64,000 bases of DNA from contig CM053148.1 of NCBI GenBank assembly GCA_028571685.1, forward strand, positions 84,342,001 through 84,406,000, read 5' to 3'. The notes under the pieces are model-generated. The model did no database searches. It saw only the letters and a program-made list of their open reading frames with translations, and was not told the origin of the DNA. Of the stretch, positions 21,241 to 33,628 are shown one piece after another. The stretch's first letter is position 1. Every line of letters begins with the position of its first letter. The DNA comes from Heterohyrax brucei. Its lineage: Eukaryota; Chordata; Mammalia; Hyracoidea; Procaviidae. The position numbers and the translations under genes are program-made.

Positions 21241-24200
21241 TCTTGTATTCTGATACTTTGCTGAACTGTTAGTTCCATGAGTTTTTCTAATAAATTCTTT
21301 AGGATACTTTGCATATAGAATCTTATCATCTGCAGAGAGATTTTTACTTTTCTGTGATTGTGGATGCCCTTTATGTCACTGTCTTGTCTAATTGATCTGG
21401 TCAGAATTTCTGGCACAATGTTGAGTACAAGTGGTGAGACTGGGCATCCTTGTCTAGTTTCTGTTCTCAAAGAGAATGCTTTCAGTCTCTGCCCATTCAG
21501 TGATGTAGGTGGTTGGCTTTGCATAGATGACCCTCACTGCATTGAGGAATTTCCCTTCTGTTCCTGTTTAGCTGAGAGTTTTTAGCATCACCGGGTACTG
21601 GATTTTGTCAAATGCCTTGTCTGCATCAGATGACAAAATCAGGTGATTCATGTCCTTTGTGCTATCTATGTGTAGATTATATTAATTGTTTTTCTGATGT
21701 TGAACTAGCCTTGGATCCCTGGTAATAATCCAACTTGGTCATGATGAATTCTTTTTATGACATTTTGTTGAATTCTACTGGCAATGATTTTGTTGAAGAT
21801 TTTTGCATCTAGGTTCATGAGCGATATTGGTCTGTCATTTTCTTTTTTTGTAGAAATTTTCCCTGGCTTTGGTATCAGGGTTATGTTGGCTTCATAGAGT
21901 GAATTTAGAAGTATTCCAAAAGTTTCTATGCTATGAAATAGTCTCAGCAGTATTGAAGTTAACTCTTTTCTAAAAGTTTGGTAGAATCCTCTGATTAAGC
22001 CATCAGGGCCAGGACTTTTTTTGGTTGATAGTTTTGGGGTGACTTTTTCAATCTCTTCCTTTATGATGGGTTTATTAAGTTGCTTTACTTCTCCTTGTGA
22101 TAATTTTTGTAGCTGATATGAATCTAGAAATTTGTCTATTTCTCCTAGATTTTCAAATCTGTTAAAACACAGTCTTTTGTACTGTTCAGATACTTTTTAT
22201 TTCAGTTGGATCTGTTGTGACACCTCCCATCTCATTTCTTATGCAGGTTATTTGTTTCCTCTGCTGTTTTTCTTTTGTAATTTTAAAGCTGATGGTTTAT
22301 CAATTTTGTTGATCTTTACAAAAAAACAGCTTTTGGTTTTGTTAATTTTTTCAATTGTTCTTCTATTCTCTAAGTCATTTCTTCTGCCTTAATCTTCTTT
22401 ATCTGTTTTCTTCTGGTGCCTGAGGGGTTATGTTATTACCCTCTTTCTACCAGGCTGTAGGGTTAATTTCTTTGGTTTGGGTCCTTTCTTCCTGCTAGAT
22501 GTGTACATTTGTAGAGATAAATTGACCTCTGAGCCCTGCTTTGGCTGTATCCCATCGGTACAGTGCATTTTCATTGTCATTTGATTCCGTATCTTTCTGT
22601 ATTTCATCCTTGATTTCTTCTATAACCCATGAGTTTTTTTTTTTATCAAGGTTTTATTCAGTTTCCATGAGTTCAAATTCCTATGAATGTTTTTACTCAT
22701 ATAGATTTCAACTTTTATGGCTTTACCATCACAGAAGATGCTCTACAGTAATTCATTGGTTTGGATTTTGTTGAGATTTGCTTTATGTCCTAACACATGT
22801 TCTATTCTGGAAAATGTTCCATGCGCATTGGAGAAGATGGTGTACTTATCTGTTGATGGATAAAAAGTTCGAATATGTCAATGAGGTCTAGTTGGTTCAT
22901 TTTCACAAAAAAGTCTTCTGTGTCTTCACTAAACCTTTTTTATGGATTATCTGTCCATTACTGAAAGTGGAGTGTTGAAATCTCCAACTATAACTGTGGA
23001 CTGATATACCTCATTTTTCAATGTAGTCAATGTTTGTTCAATGTGTTTAGATGCTGTGGTATTAGAGGCATAAATATTTAATATTACTAAGTCCTTCTTG
23101 TGTATTGAATGTTTTGGCGATAGTGACCACCTTTGTCCAAGATGGTGCATTTTACATTTAAATTTAATTTTATCTGATATTAGTATTGCCACACGTGCAC
23201 TTCTCTGTATATTGTTAGCTTGGCATATATTATTCCATCATTTGATATTCAATATGTTGTAAGCAACATAAAGATGGATAATGTCTTTTGATCCAGGATA
23301 TCACTCATTGTCTCTTTACTGGAGCATTCAGTCCATTTACATTCAATGTTAACTATTGATAAGTATGTGTTGAGTGCTGTCATTTCAGTGTATTTATTTT
23401 TGTGTTAGTATTTTCTCTGTTGTTCTTAATATTCTATTCTGGGTAATTCTTCTTTATGGGTTTACTTTGCAGCTTTTTCAGTGTTGGTTTTGTGTTTGTT
23501 GAGACTCCTGTATTACGTTTCTGGTTTGGATATGTTGCTATGTTATTGTGCTTTTACGGTGACCTCATGACCCAACTTAATATCTAATTTTAAACCCAAT
23601 TTTTTAATTCTGCATATCTTTTTAACTTCCTCCCCTTCTGAGAGGACTATAACTATTCTAGTATATCTCACTTTTTAGTGTGATGGTGTCATAGTTCTCA
23701 TGATATGATCACCGGTTCCCTTCTTTTGATATTGTAACTTTCATTGAGTTTTGTTACTTCCCTAACTGAGTATGTTTTTGGATGCTATGTCTTTCCTTGC
23801 CTCCTTAAACATATACTTCATCATATTGTTTTTCTGAGCAAAGACCTTCTTTCAGTATTTCTTGTAGTTTTCAATTGGTCTTTACAAATTCTCTACACTT
23901 CTGTTTATCTGCGAGTGTCTTAATTACACTTTCATATTTGAGAGACAGCTTTGCAGGATATACACTTCCTAGTTGTAAGCTTTTCTCCTTCAAGTCTTCA
24001 AAAGTGTCATCCCACTACTTCCTTTCCAACATCATTTTCTGAGAAGTCAGACAAAATCCTACAGAGTTTCCATTTGAATATTAGCTTTCCTTTGAGCCTC
24101 GCTGCCTTTAACAGAACCTTTTTATGTTTCTTTTTACTAAGTTTCATTATAATAAGTCTTGATGTCTTTCCTTAGTGGTCTGGTTTTTGTGGTGTTTGAT

Positions 24201-25803
24201 ATACACTTTGGATATCTATGTTTTCTTCTTTCATAATTTCAGGGAAATTTTCTGTCAGCAACTCAACAGCAATACTCTGTGTGTTTTCAGATATCCTTAC
24301 CTGTTCAGAAACTCCAGTGAAGCATAGATTATTCCTCTTAATAGACTCACACAGGTTTCTTAGTCCTTTTTCACTTTTCTTATTTCTTTTCTCTGATTTC
24401 TCTTCATGCATGCTGGTGCCAGTTGCTCTGTAAGATTACAAAGTCTGATTTTCATCTCCTGAATTCTGTTCTTTTTGCTTTGGATTGAATTGTCTAATAC
24501 TGTAATTGTGTTATTGATATGTTGGATTTCAGATCATTGATGCTCCATCAGTTCAAATTGATTGCTTAATTTTTCTCTGTCCCATTTTGTTTATCCTCTC
24601 AGAGGGTTCTATATGTAACTCTTCTGTACTCAACCTGTGATAGTGTCAGAAAGGTTTCCTCATCCAGGAAGTTTTTTGATTCTTTACTTTGGGAGTTTTC
24701 TGAGGCCTTTGTGGGCTGTTCCTTTAAATGGTTAGACATGGTTTTCTGGGTTTCGGCCATCTAGAGACTGTATGCTTTCCCTGCTGCTACCTCAACAAAA
24801 GCTGAGGCATAGTTCTAAGAAGGGAGTTGGTCACCAGCCACCTCTGTGTACTCCAGTGACCGGCCTCAGTGGACTCTCTGGGGTGGCAGGCTCCACTTTC
24901 TATCTGGCAATGACAGCATCCTACTTATGGAGTCATTGAGGGACATCAACTGACCCTACATTGTAGATCAATAAAGGCTGGAAGAGATGTGGCCAGGCTG
25001 CTCAACAATTATTTCTCCAGGCAGTCTTTTTTTAAAAATTTAGGAGCTATCTGATAGCTGCCAGAATCAGTCAGGCCATAAATTGTGGTGGGCCCTGAAT
25101 TCCACCTATTTATGGAAGCACCTCTTTGGGTGTCCCCAGATGCCTTGATGTAGTTCAAAGTAGGACGGGTTTATGGCCTTGTGGCCATCTTCAGCCAGGC
25201 CCTCCCAATAAGGTAATGCTGTGCTAAACGCAGCCTTTCTGCTGCAAAGCACTTTCTGAAGGGGCACTGATTCTCAGCTTCGTATTAGCCTCTGCTGAGG
25301 CCTCTGGTTGTGTGACTCAGCTGACCAAGGTGGCCTTCTGGCCTAGGTGCCCTTCCCTCCACAAACAGCAGAATCTATGGCAGAGCTCCAAAAGGAGAGG
25401 ATGGGGGGGCAGTGATGCCCCCAGTCAGAACCCAGGATCTCAAAATTTGGCTATCCTACACAGTATGCTATGTCACTGCTGTGCTATATGCTATTAACTT
25501 TAGGTCTGCATTTCAGTGTATTTCCTGGTTCATGCCATCCCCTGACTCTGGGATGACAAAAAAAAAAAGGAAAAGAAGCGTCAGCACTTGCAGTCCAAGC
25601 AAGCCAGCAGGAACAGGTCTCAGTATGTGATGGCTAATGCCAGAGAGAGGAAGTTTCCAGTTCAGTAGCATATAGTTCAGTCTGACAACTCTATGCCATT
25701 TCCTAGCTCTCCTTTGGTATCCAGAGTGTCCTGTTCAATTATCAATCCAAGCCTTAGGTTTCAGAGGGAACTGAGGAGACATAGGTCTACTCTGCCATTT
25801 TCT

Positions 25804-28112
25804 AGTGGTATTTTTTAATGAGATGGAGAAACAAATCACCAACTTTATTTTGGAAGGAAAGAAACCCCAGATAATCAAAGCACTAATGAAGAACAGGAAC
25901 ACAGTGAGAGGCCTCACACTACCCCACCTTAGAACCTACTACACTGCTACAGTAATCAAAACAGCTTGGTACATTGTACAAAAAGAGACATATGGACCAA
26001 CGGAACAAAGTTGAGACCCCAGAGATGTCACCATCCTCCTAGGAACAGTTGATATTTGACAAAGACACTAAGATTGTAAACTGAGGTAAAAACAGTCTCC
26101 TTAACAAACGGTGCTGGAAAATTTGGATATCTGTCTGCAAATGCTTTGAAACAAGACCCACATGTCACAACTTACACAAACATTAAACTGATAATGCATC
26201 AAAGATCTAGCTATGAAACCTAAAATGATAGAGATCATACAAGAAAAAATAAGGTCAACAATGGCAATTTTAATACACAGCTTAGACAAACTTCAAATTT
26301 GACAAGGAAAACATGATCAACAGAAAATAAATAGAAACTACTAAGAATCATACACTTTGGTTCATCCAAAGAGTTCATCAAAAGAGTTATAAGACCACCT
26401 ACAGAATGGGAACAATGGTTTGGCAACTATGTGTAGGACCAATGTTTGATTTCTATGAACTACAAAGTACTATAAAATATCACCATGAGAAAGGTAAATA
26501 ACCCCATTAAGCAATGGAAAAAGGAGATGGACAGACACTTCATTAAAGAGGACATAAAAGCAGCCAAAGGACACATAAGGAAATGCTCACAATCATTAGC
26601 TATTAAACAAATTCAAAACAAAACTACAATGAGATAACATCTCCCTCCAACAAGGTGGGCCACAGACCCAAAACACAAAACAACAAACGCTGGAGAGGCT
26701 GTAAATAGACTGGAAGTTTCTGCCACTGCTGCTGGGATTGCAAAATGGTAAAACCTCTTTCAAAAGCAGTTTGGCACTTCCTTAAAAAGCTGGAAATGGA
26801 TATACCATATTGATTCACTAATTACACTGCTTAGAATATATCCCACAGAATCAAAGGCAGCCACATGGACAGATAACGCGCACATGAATGTTTGTTAAAG
26901 CACAGTCTACAATAGCAAAAAGATGGAATCAACCCAGATGCCCATAACAGACTAATGAACAAACAAACTATGGTATATAAACAATGATAAAGAAACTATG
27001 GTATATACACAATGATAAAGAGCAATAGTGGTTTTAGGAAGAATCTCATAACCTGGTTTGAACTGTAAGACATGCTGAGTGAAATCAATCAACAGCACAA
27101 GTACAAATATTGTGTGAGATCCCTACTGTAAGGATTTAAAAATAGACTCATGTACAGGAGAAAAGACTCTTTGACAGCTGCAAGGGTGATGGGGGAGGGA
27201 GAGGGCTGGTCATAGACTAGGTAGTTGATAGAAATTTTCTTGGATGAAAGCAGTGACAACACACAGTAGAAAATAGATCAGCTTAATCAGACTTCAACAT
27301 AACCTGAAAACTATTCTAATCTTAACCCAATATTGCAAGGATAGAATAACAGTGGTGGGCACTGAGGACCATGCTCCTGGGGGACATGGAGGCCATTTGG
27401 CATAAGTAGCCTATTGCTAAGAGTATCTTTGGCACCCCATGTTGGTGAGTGGCACCTGGAATCTATAAAGATAGTTAGCTGCCGTCTGACGTATACCAAA
27501 TTTTCCCAGCTCACCCAGAACAGATGATCACCAAGATCAATAAAGACTTAAGGAAAAAAAAGCCCAGGCAACAGAAGGACCATGTGAATGGATGACTGTA
27601 TCAACATTTGACCAGAAGAACCATATAGTGCCTGGCCACCAACAAAGAAAACTATGATGGGGGATACAATGTTGAGTCCCTGTGGCAACAGAAGAAAATG
27701 ATAGGTGAACCTCAAGAACTCTACTAAAAGACCACAGTTGGTGACCCACTGGCCTGGAGTCTCCCCTGAGAGCATGGCCTGTAGATCTGCTTCTGCTCCT
27801 GACCAGAAATCATTACTGAGGTCAACTCTTTGGACAGGAAAGAACTGGACTCCGGAATACAATGTGACCACATGGTGTATGTACTTTATGGTTCTATACA
27901 TTTATAGGATGGTGTCCTCCTGGTTTCTTACTAGAAAAGGGAAGGGGGGGAAGGACAGGAGATTGTTAAGAGGATACGACATGTATAGATTGAAAAGGAG
28001 GAGCATCCTGTCACGGGACAAGGAGAATAGAGGGAGCTGCTGATAGGTGGGCATGCAAAGTTAATTTGGATTGTATACTTTCACTTACCCACACTAAAAA
28101 AATAAATGAATT
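25804..28112 (+). mobile_element. L1 LINE 'B', 5'-truncated, plus strand
   Basis: Begins in the C-terminal part of ORF2 ('tttttaatgagatggagaaacaa', encoding FFNEMEKQITNFILEGKKPQ) and runs through ORF2 C terminus and the L1 3' UTR to 'actaaaaaaataaatgaatt'. It follows L1 'C' 39590-41890 throughout. It starts exactly at the 5' end of L1 'A', so the two lie head to head. Broken. Confidence 0.8.
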
Positions 28113-29429
28113 CTAAAAAAGAAAATACTTGAGAAAGAGTCTAAACACAAAACATGCAGTGATATATGTTAAATCATAAAATTTCTGTAGGGAAACTGTC
28201 AAACTGGAATGCTTTCCATGGCGTTTCAGAAAGTTGTAAACTTTGACAGTCTTTTAAATTTCCTTCTTGTTTGGATTAAAGGAAACTTCAGTATCACTCA
28301 ATTTTTTAAGTCTCCCACATTCTAGACTCTTTTAAGTACTTCAAACCACTAGTTTGAAGTTCCAATTGCTCCTTGCCATATATTGTTTTCAGAATTCTAT
28401 TACAAACAAGAAGCTTGAAAGCTTGCCTCTAGCTCACCCATAGTAGTTTCATGATTCCACAGTGAAAATGTTACAAGCCTAAAATGACTCTGTCAAATAT
28501 TCTTCTAAGAGCCTAAAATTTCTTCTGAACTAACAATAAGTAAAATGGAAGGAAAATAAGTTGCAGAAGATAGAAAAGTGAAGACTGTTTCAAAAGACAA
28601 TGAGAGAACAGGGACATTGAACAAAACTTGGACAGCAGAAGAGCAAATCACCTAATTTTGTGATGACCAGAAGGAGGTAGACAGGAATGTAGTGATGAAT
28701 GCACTCACTCTTAAGCATTACATCAATCTTAAATTTCAAGGACAAATCAAATAGGGTGAGAGGTGGCAGCAACAGAGTGCCTGGGTGACAATACCAAAAT
28801 GTTAGTCAGGTAGTAGGAAAGTGGAGAAACAAAAGGTGAAATAGAGAGAGGCAAAGCTTTTAGTTGTTAAAGGAAGCACATCTACTCAGATTACCCATAA
28901 CCACATCAGAAAGAGACATTATGCCAAAGGCTGTTATAAATAAATCTCTCTGAATAGCTTTATTCTGTCCTGGATTTTTTTCTATAATCCAGTAAATTTT
29001 GAGCAAGGCATTATTTAGTTTTCATGTATTTGAATGACAGGAGCTGCCCAGTTAATCTAATGTATTGACCTAAGTCAAGAAGCATGCTCTTCAACTTATT
29101 AAGCGAAGTATAATTTTACATCCTGTAGGCCAGTCCAATCTTTACTTAATAAGTTATTCTTTGGAATGGTTTCAGATCTAACAGAGAGTCATGGGGCTAG
29201 GTCTTCCAGGTAACTTCCAGTCTGTCAGACCATCAAGTCTGGTCTTTTTAATAGAGCCTTGGGTCCGTACCCAGTTATCTCCCATATTTAAAGGATTTGT
29301 GATCTTTTAACACTTTAGAGAGCTCTTTAGGAATATATGTACCTAACACAGCCTTCATGGGTATACATGACTGTATATCCAAGGAAAATGAAATCCTTTG
29401 CAAGTTCCAAATTGATTATCTTCTGTATA

Positions 29430-29605
29430 CTCACTGACTGTGTAGTGGTGAAGTGCTACAGCTTGTAAGCAGAATGTCAGCAGTTTGAGTCTACCAGGCT
29501 TTCTTGGAAACCCTATGGGGAAGTTCAGCTTTGTCTTATGTAATTGTTACATCTTACACGATTGTTACAGGTTGGAATTAACTCTAAGGCAATGGGTTCC
29601 TTAAT
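29430..29605 (-). repeat. AfroSINE, minus strand
   Basis: Reads 'tagtggtgaagtgctac', 'gtcagcagtttgagtctacc', 'cttggaaaccctatggggaa' then 'ggttggaattaactctaaggcaatgggtt' family end, the reverse of the AfroSINE body and head. Moderately diverged. Confidence 0.7.
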
Positions 29606-29954
29606 ATCTAAATTACATGGAAACAGGTTGGGGTCCTTCCTAGAGGCATTCTGAGTTTGTCTCTCTGAGTTCCATCATGCAAGTAGTTATGTGGAGATAT
29701 CTAAGATATTGAGTAGGAAATAATGCCTCAAGAACTACATTTGGGACAGACTTTGGTGACCCAAACCCTCCAAATGTTTCCCTTGCTCATGGAGAATACC
29801 GTGAGCATTCTGGGAAATTCCTGGAACATCCAGGGCACTGTAGCTAGTCTTTTGTAAATCACTGTATTTAAAACACTGACTAGTACCTCAATGATGTTAG
29901 AAGCTCACATCACTTTCATAGTAACAATATTCTTTCAGGAAATAGTTTATAACC

Positions 29955-30118
29955 TGACAACACCCACTGCCAAAGAGAAGCTTCCAACTCACAGTGACTC
30001 TAGAAGTTAGGGTACAACTATCCAATAGGCTTTCTAAGGAGTGCCTGGTGGTTTCCAACTGCTCATGTTTTCATTGGCAGCCAAACACGTCAACACTATG
30101 CCACCAGAGTTTCCTAGA
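29955..30118 (+). repeat. AfroSINE, plus strand
   Basis: 'acacccactgccaaagagaa', 'tccaactcacagtgactct', 'ggctttctaaggagtgcctg', 'ccaaacacgtcaacactatg', 'ccaccagagttt' follow the AfroSINE body in order. Confidence 0.65.
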
Positions 30119-30704
30119 AGAATTACATGGTTAAATACAGGCATCTCAAACTTTACCATTCTCATGCTTTCTTTTTATTCATGCTATTTGGAAACAGTCA
30201 CTTTCTCAAGAAGTTCAAGATAAAACTGATTTCAGATTCAGATAATAATTTCTAATTTTCCCTGAGATTACCAAATTTGTTCTTTCTATGAGAATCTGAA
30301 TGTAAACTCTCAGGAGAAATATGCCTAGATGTAGAACTAGGGACATGTATAATACACAGAATGTCCTAGATGCCACAAAGAACAGAATGACATTTCAAGG
30401 TGACTCACATATGAAAGGTGTCTGACTGAGGCAGCCAGACAAGAGGAAAGAAGACCATGCAAACTGCTGAACTTGGCTGGTATCAACATCTATTCATCTT
30501 GAACCTGGACATAGGTTCAGTATAGAGTTCACCTCCAGGCAGTCTTACCTCAGAATAGCTCTGCAGGGTAGCCACTTTAGTGCTTGCCATGGGCGCTGTT
30601 CTTCATAGATATGTCTCTGAGGAAGAACGGTGTTCATTAACTACTGAACTGTAAAACTGGAAGACAAGAGTCAAGTATTTCCAGTTATTGAAAAACGTCC
30701 TTGT

Positions 30705-30890
30705 TCCTACAACACCTGGAGCTGTAGTGGTTAAGAGCTATGACTGGTAACCATAAGGACAACAGTTTGAATCCATCAAGTGCTCTTTCAAAATTCCATG
30801 GGACTGTTCTACTCTCTCCTATAGGGTCACTATGAGTCAGAATGGATTCAACTACAAGAGGTTTGGTTTTGATTTTCTCGGTCCTATAGT
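30705..30890 (-). repeat. AfroSINE, minus strand
   Basis: 'ctgtagtggttaagagctat', 'aacagtttgaatccatcaag', 'ggactgttctactctctcct', 'atagggtcactatgagtcag' and 'aatggattcaactacaagag' are the reverse of AfroSINE. One of the better preserved copies. Confidence 0.75.
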
Positions 30891-32526
30891 CATGCTTAAA
30901 CATTGAAGTTAGCCTTGCAATTCAGTGACCTTACATGGCCTTTGTGCCAGCATCGTCAACTATGATGACATAATTGCCTGCATTAGTATGTGATATGGTA
31001 CAAAACTCCATAGTAAATGGCATGAAGGATATATACATACTAGAAATGCTTTTGCTGTCCATTTTTATCCAAGCTATTAGAAAAAATAACATCAATATAT
31101 CCAAAGTGATAGTCAATTGTATGAAGAGGTCAACACTGGAATTTCCTCATTCATGGAGGCATTTGTTATCTTTAAGAGATTTACTTTGATATTGTGAAGT
31201 AAGAAAGGAATGAGGCTAAAGTTCAGAAATGAAGAGACAGAATCATTCAAGAACTTTTCAACTGTCCTCTTTATTCTTTTCCTAAGGAAGAGACAAATAA
31301 TTTTTGGAGAGACAAACAATTTTTCAGTCGTCTGCTGGTGAGCTTTTTCTTTGACCAGCAAACTGAGCAGCTGAAGATTCTCTATATTTTGGTAGCAACA
31401 GCAAAACATACTGCCTCATTTTTAGACTTAAGCAGGCACCTGCATAAAAGAAGGATTTTTCTGATTTCTCATGATATGGGTAGAAACAATGAGCTAGGAT
31501 AATGTTGTATACGAATTCAAATGCCTAACTGGAGATGTACTCAATAACAGCACGTCAATAACCACCAAGAAAGAGTAATTTCTGTACTAGAGATTACACA
31601 CAACAATTGAAAAATATTCTAACATTCTTGTTTACTTTTTCTGTCTAGAAAATTGTACATAGATCTTAATATGACTTAGAAACATTAACAAAAAATGCTA
31701 GAATTTGCTAACCACAGTTTGGTTTCCCAAAAGGAATAAAAATCATTAATATAAGGATCACAGGTTCTTGTCTCATCAAAGTAATTGACCAAAACTATCT
31801 TTGAACTTATACAAAAATAAGAAAAGTGTATTACTCACACGAACACTGCTTTTTGCATGTTTGTGTGCTTGCTTACTCATCTCTTTTAGCAGAATGGGAG
31901 CATGTCCAAGAACTCATTTTATTCACTTCTACTTTTACAAAAATTGCCATGATCCTTGAGAAAACCAACACAAAAACAGCAGCATGCAGCAGCAAGTATT
32001 TATTTCTCATTCATATACCAGCTGGTTAGTTAGAGTTATTCTGATCTATACTGGGCTCATCTGGGCTTAGTTCAGTTTTCAACATAGGTCTCTTAGGAAG
32101 CCCTGTCCAGAGAGTATTGATTTCTATGTATACTTGTTTAAACTACATCTAACTCAGGAAATATCTAGAGACTTACAAAAGATAATCCTTTTTTTGTGAT
32201 TGTTAAAAAAGTGAAAGACAGTGGAAGTCAATGTAATGTGCTTTGTTTACTACTGTTTTCAAACAAGGCTTCCCAGACACAGTGAACAAGAATGCAGTGA
32301 TTTTATTATGCTTATGGAATCTCTGGATCAAGAATTTGGGAAGACACTGTGTGAAGACTTTATCTCTGTACTGTGATACTTGAGCCCTCAGACGAGACAA
32401 TCGGAATGCAAGGTGTTGGACAGTGATTTCACAGATGGAGACTGGAATCACCTTCAGTGATCACTGGTTGTCACATGTCTGACAATCAATCTCTCTGTTG
32501 CCTGGGAGTTATACAAGGTTTCTCCA

Positions 32527-32548
32527 TTTTTTTTTTTTTTTTTTTTTT
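32527..32548. repeat. Poly(T) tract
   Basis: Uninterrupted run of about 22-23 T, likely the tail of an old retrotransposon on the minus strand whose body is no longer recognisable. Confidence 0.7.
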
Positions 32549-32849
32549 GCATGTGAGCTAGTTTGGACTTCAACACAACACTGCAGCTACTTTTGTAGAG
32601 TTAGTGTTGAAAGAAAATAAGGTTCAAGCTACAGAGTCTAAATGCCATAGCTGTGGAGATCATGCCGCTTCACCTTCTCCATAGTGACAAGTCTATTCAT
32701 AATCAGGGAGGGAAAGAACACAGACTCATATGTTAATCAGAGAAATGTCAACCTCAAGGATAAAGAAGCACACACACACAATAAAATCTTAAGTTTGAAG
32801 AGTTCTTTAGACGTTGTTACTTTGGACTTAGCGAGTAGCAGCTCTAGCA

Positions 32850-32965
32850 GCTATTCAAAAGGCACTTGTTGGAATTGCCTCTATACGGCAATTCTACCCC
32901 GGCCTATAGGGTTGTCATGAGTCAGAATCAACTCAGCGGCAACTGGTTTGGTGTTTGGTTTTGCC
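32850..32965 (-). repeat. AfroSINE, partial, minus strand
   Basis: 'cctatagggttgtcatgagt', 'cagaatcaactcagcggcaa', 'ctggtttggt' give the reverse of the AfroSINE first half. The 3' part is lost or diverged. Confidence 0.65.
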
Positions 32966-33539
32966 ATCAAGCCAAACACAACACAAGGGCAACCCAGTAA
33001 CTACTTAAAAATGTTTTCAGTGCTGTTACCTATTAGAAGACTATCACAAAGCCTGTCCTACAGGCATCTCTAGTTTGAACTAAACTACCAACATTTTAGC
33101 AAGTGGCCCAGCAATTTATTGTTTGCAACATCTAGGGACTCCTACCTGTTTATTACAGCAGTCAGTAGTGTCAGTGATAACAAGGTTTTTTACCTGCAAC
33201 TGGCCAGGTCTTACACTGATTTATATTCTGAATCCCAAGTAGAGAGAAAACTAAGGCTGTTAAAATAAGTGTTTGCTTTAAAGTAACATTGTTAACGAAT
33301 CAAATTGACAACTCCAAATATTTTAGTGGCAAGAAGAATCAGTTATATTTTAACAAGGTATCATTGGAAAAACTTCACTAGAAAAGAAGATTGGTCAGTT
33401 CTTCACAATACCCGTAGGCCTTCCTTATTTCTTCTGAACAAGCATAATAAAGATGTTTAATTCAGGCTACTTTTCCCTGAAATATAATTACCCAGCCATG
33501 AAATGGCCTGTGCTCAAGGAACAAAAAATAAGGATGCTA

Positions 33540-33628
33540 AGATCTGAATGGTGGCCCCAAAACGATGTGTTGAAATCCTGACATCAGGCTCTGTAAATAA
33601 GATCTTATTTAGAAATATAGGTTTTTCT
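33540..33628 (+). mobile_element. MLT1-like LTR fragment
   Basis: 'gaatggtggccccaaaacga', 'tgtgttgaaatcctgacatc', 'cttatttagaaata' match the opening of an MLT1/MaLR LTR. Short, old fossil piece. Confidence 0.5.

Larger units (their letters stand above)
16127..25803 (-). mobile_element. L1 LINE 'A', nearly full length, minus strand, interrupted by RTE
   Basis: 3' UTR at 16127-17170, ORF2 in pieces from about 17190 to 23200 (endonuclease LNIYASNTTA.../[10 protein letters not shown] at 22947-23192; C-terminal part NFIWEGKKPQMSKALLKKKN at 18164-18430), ORF1 piece at 24172-24411, and 5' region to about 25803, where the minus strand ends with the reverse of the L1 start (compare 'gccattttctag' with 'caagatggcgga' at 34733). 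Minus the 2.5-kb RTE it is about 7.2 kb, the length of L1 'C'. Many stops and frameshifts; the last 3' bases are missing at the LTR junction. Confidence 0.85.
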
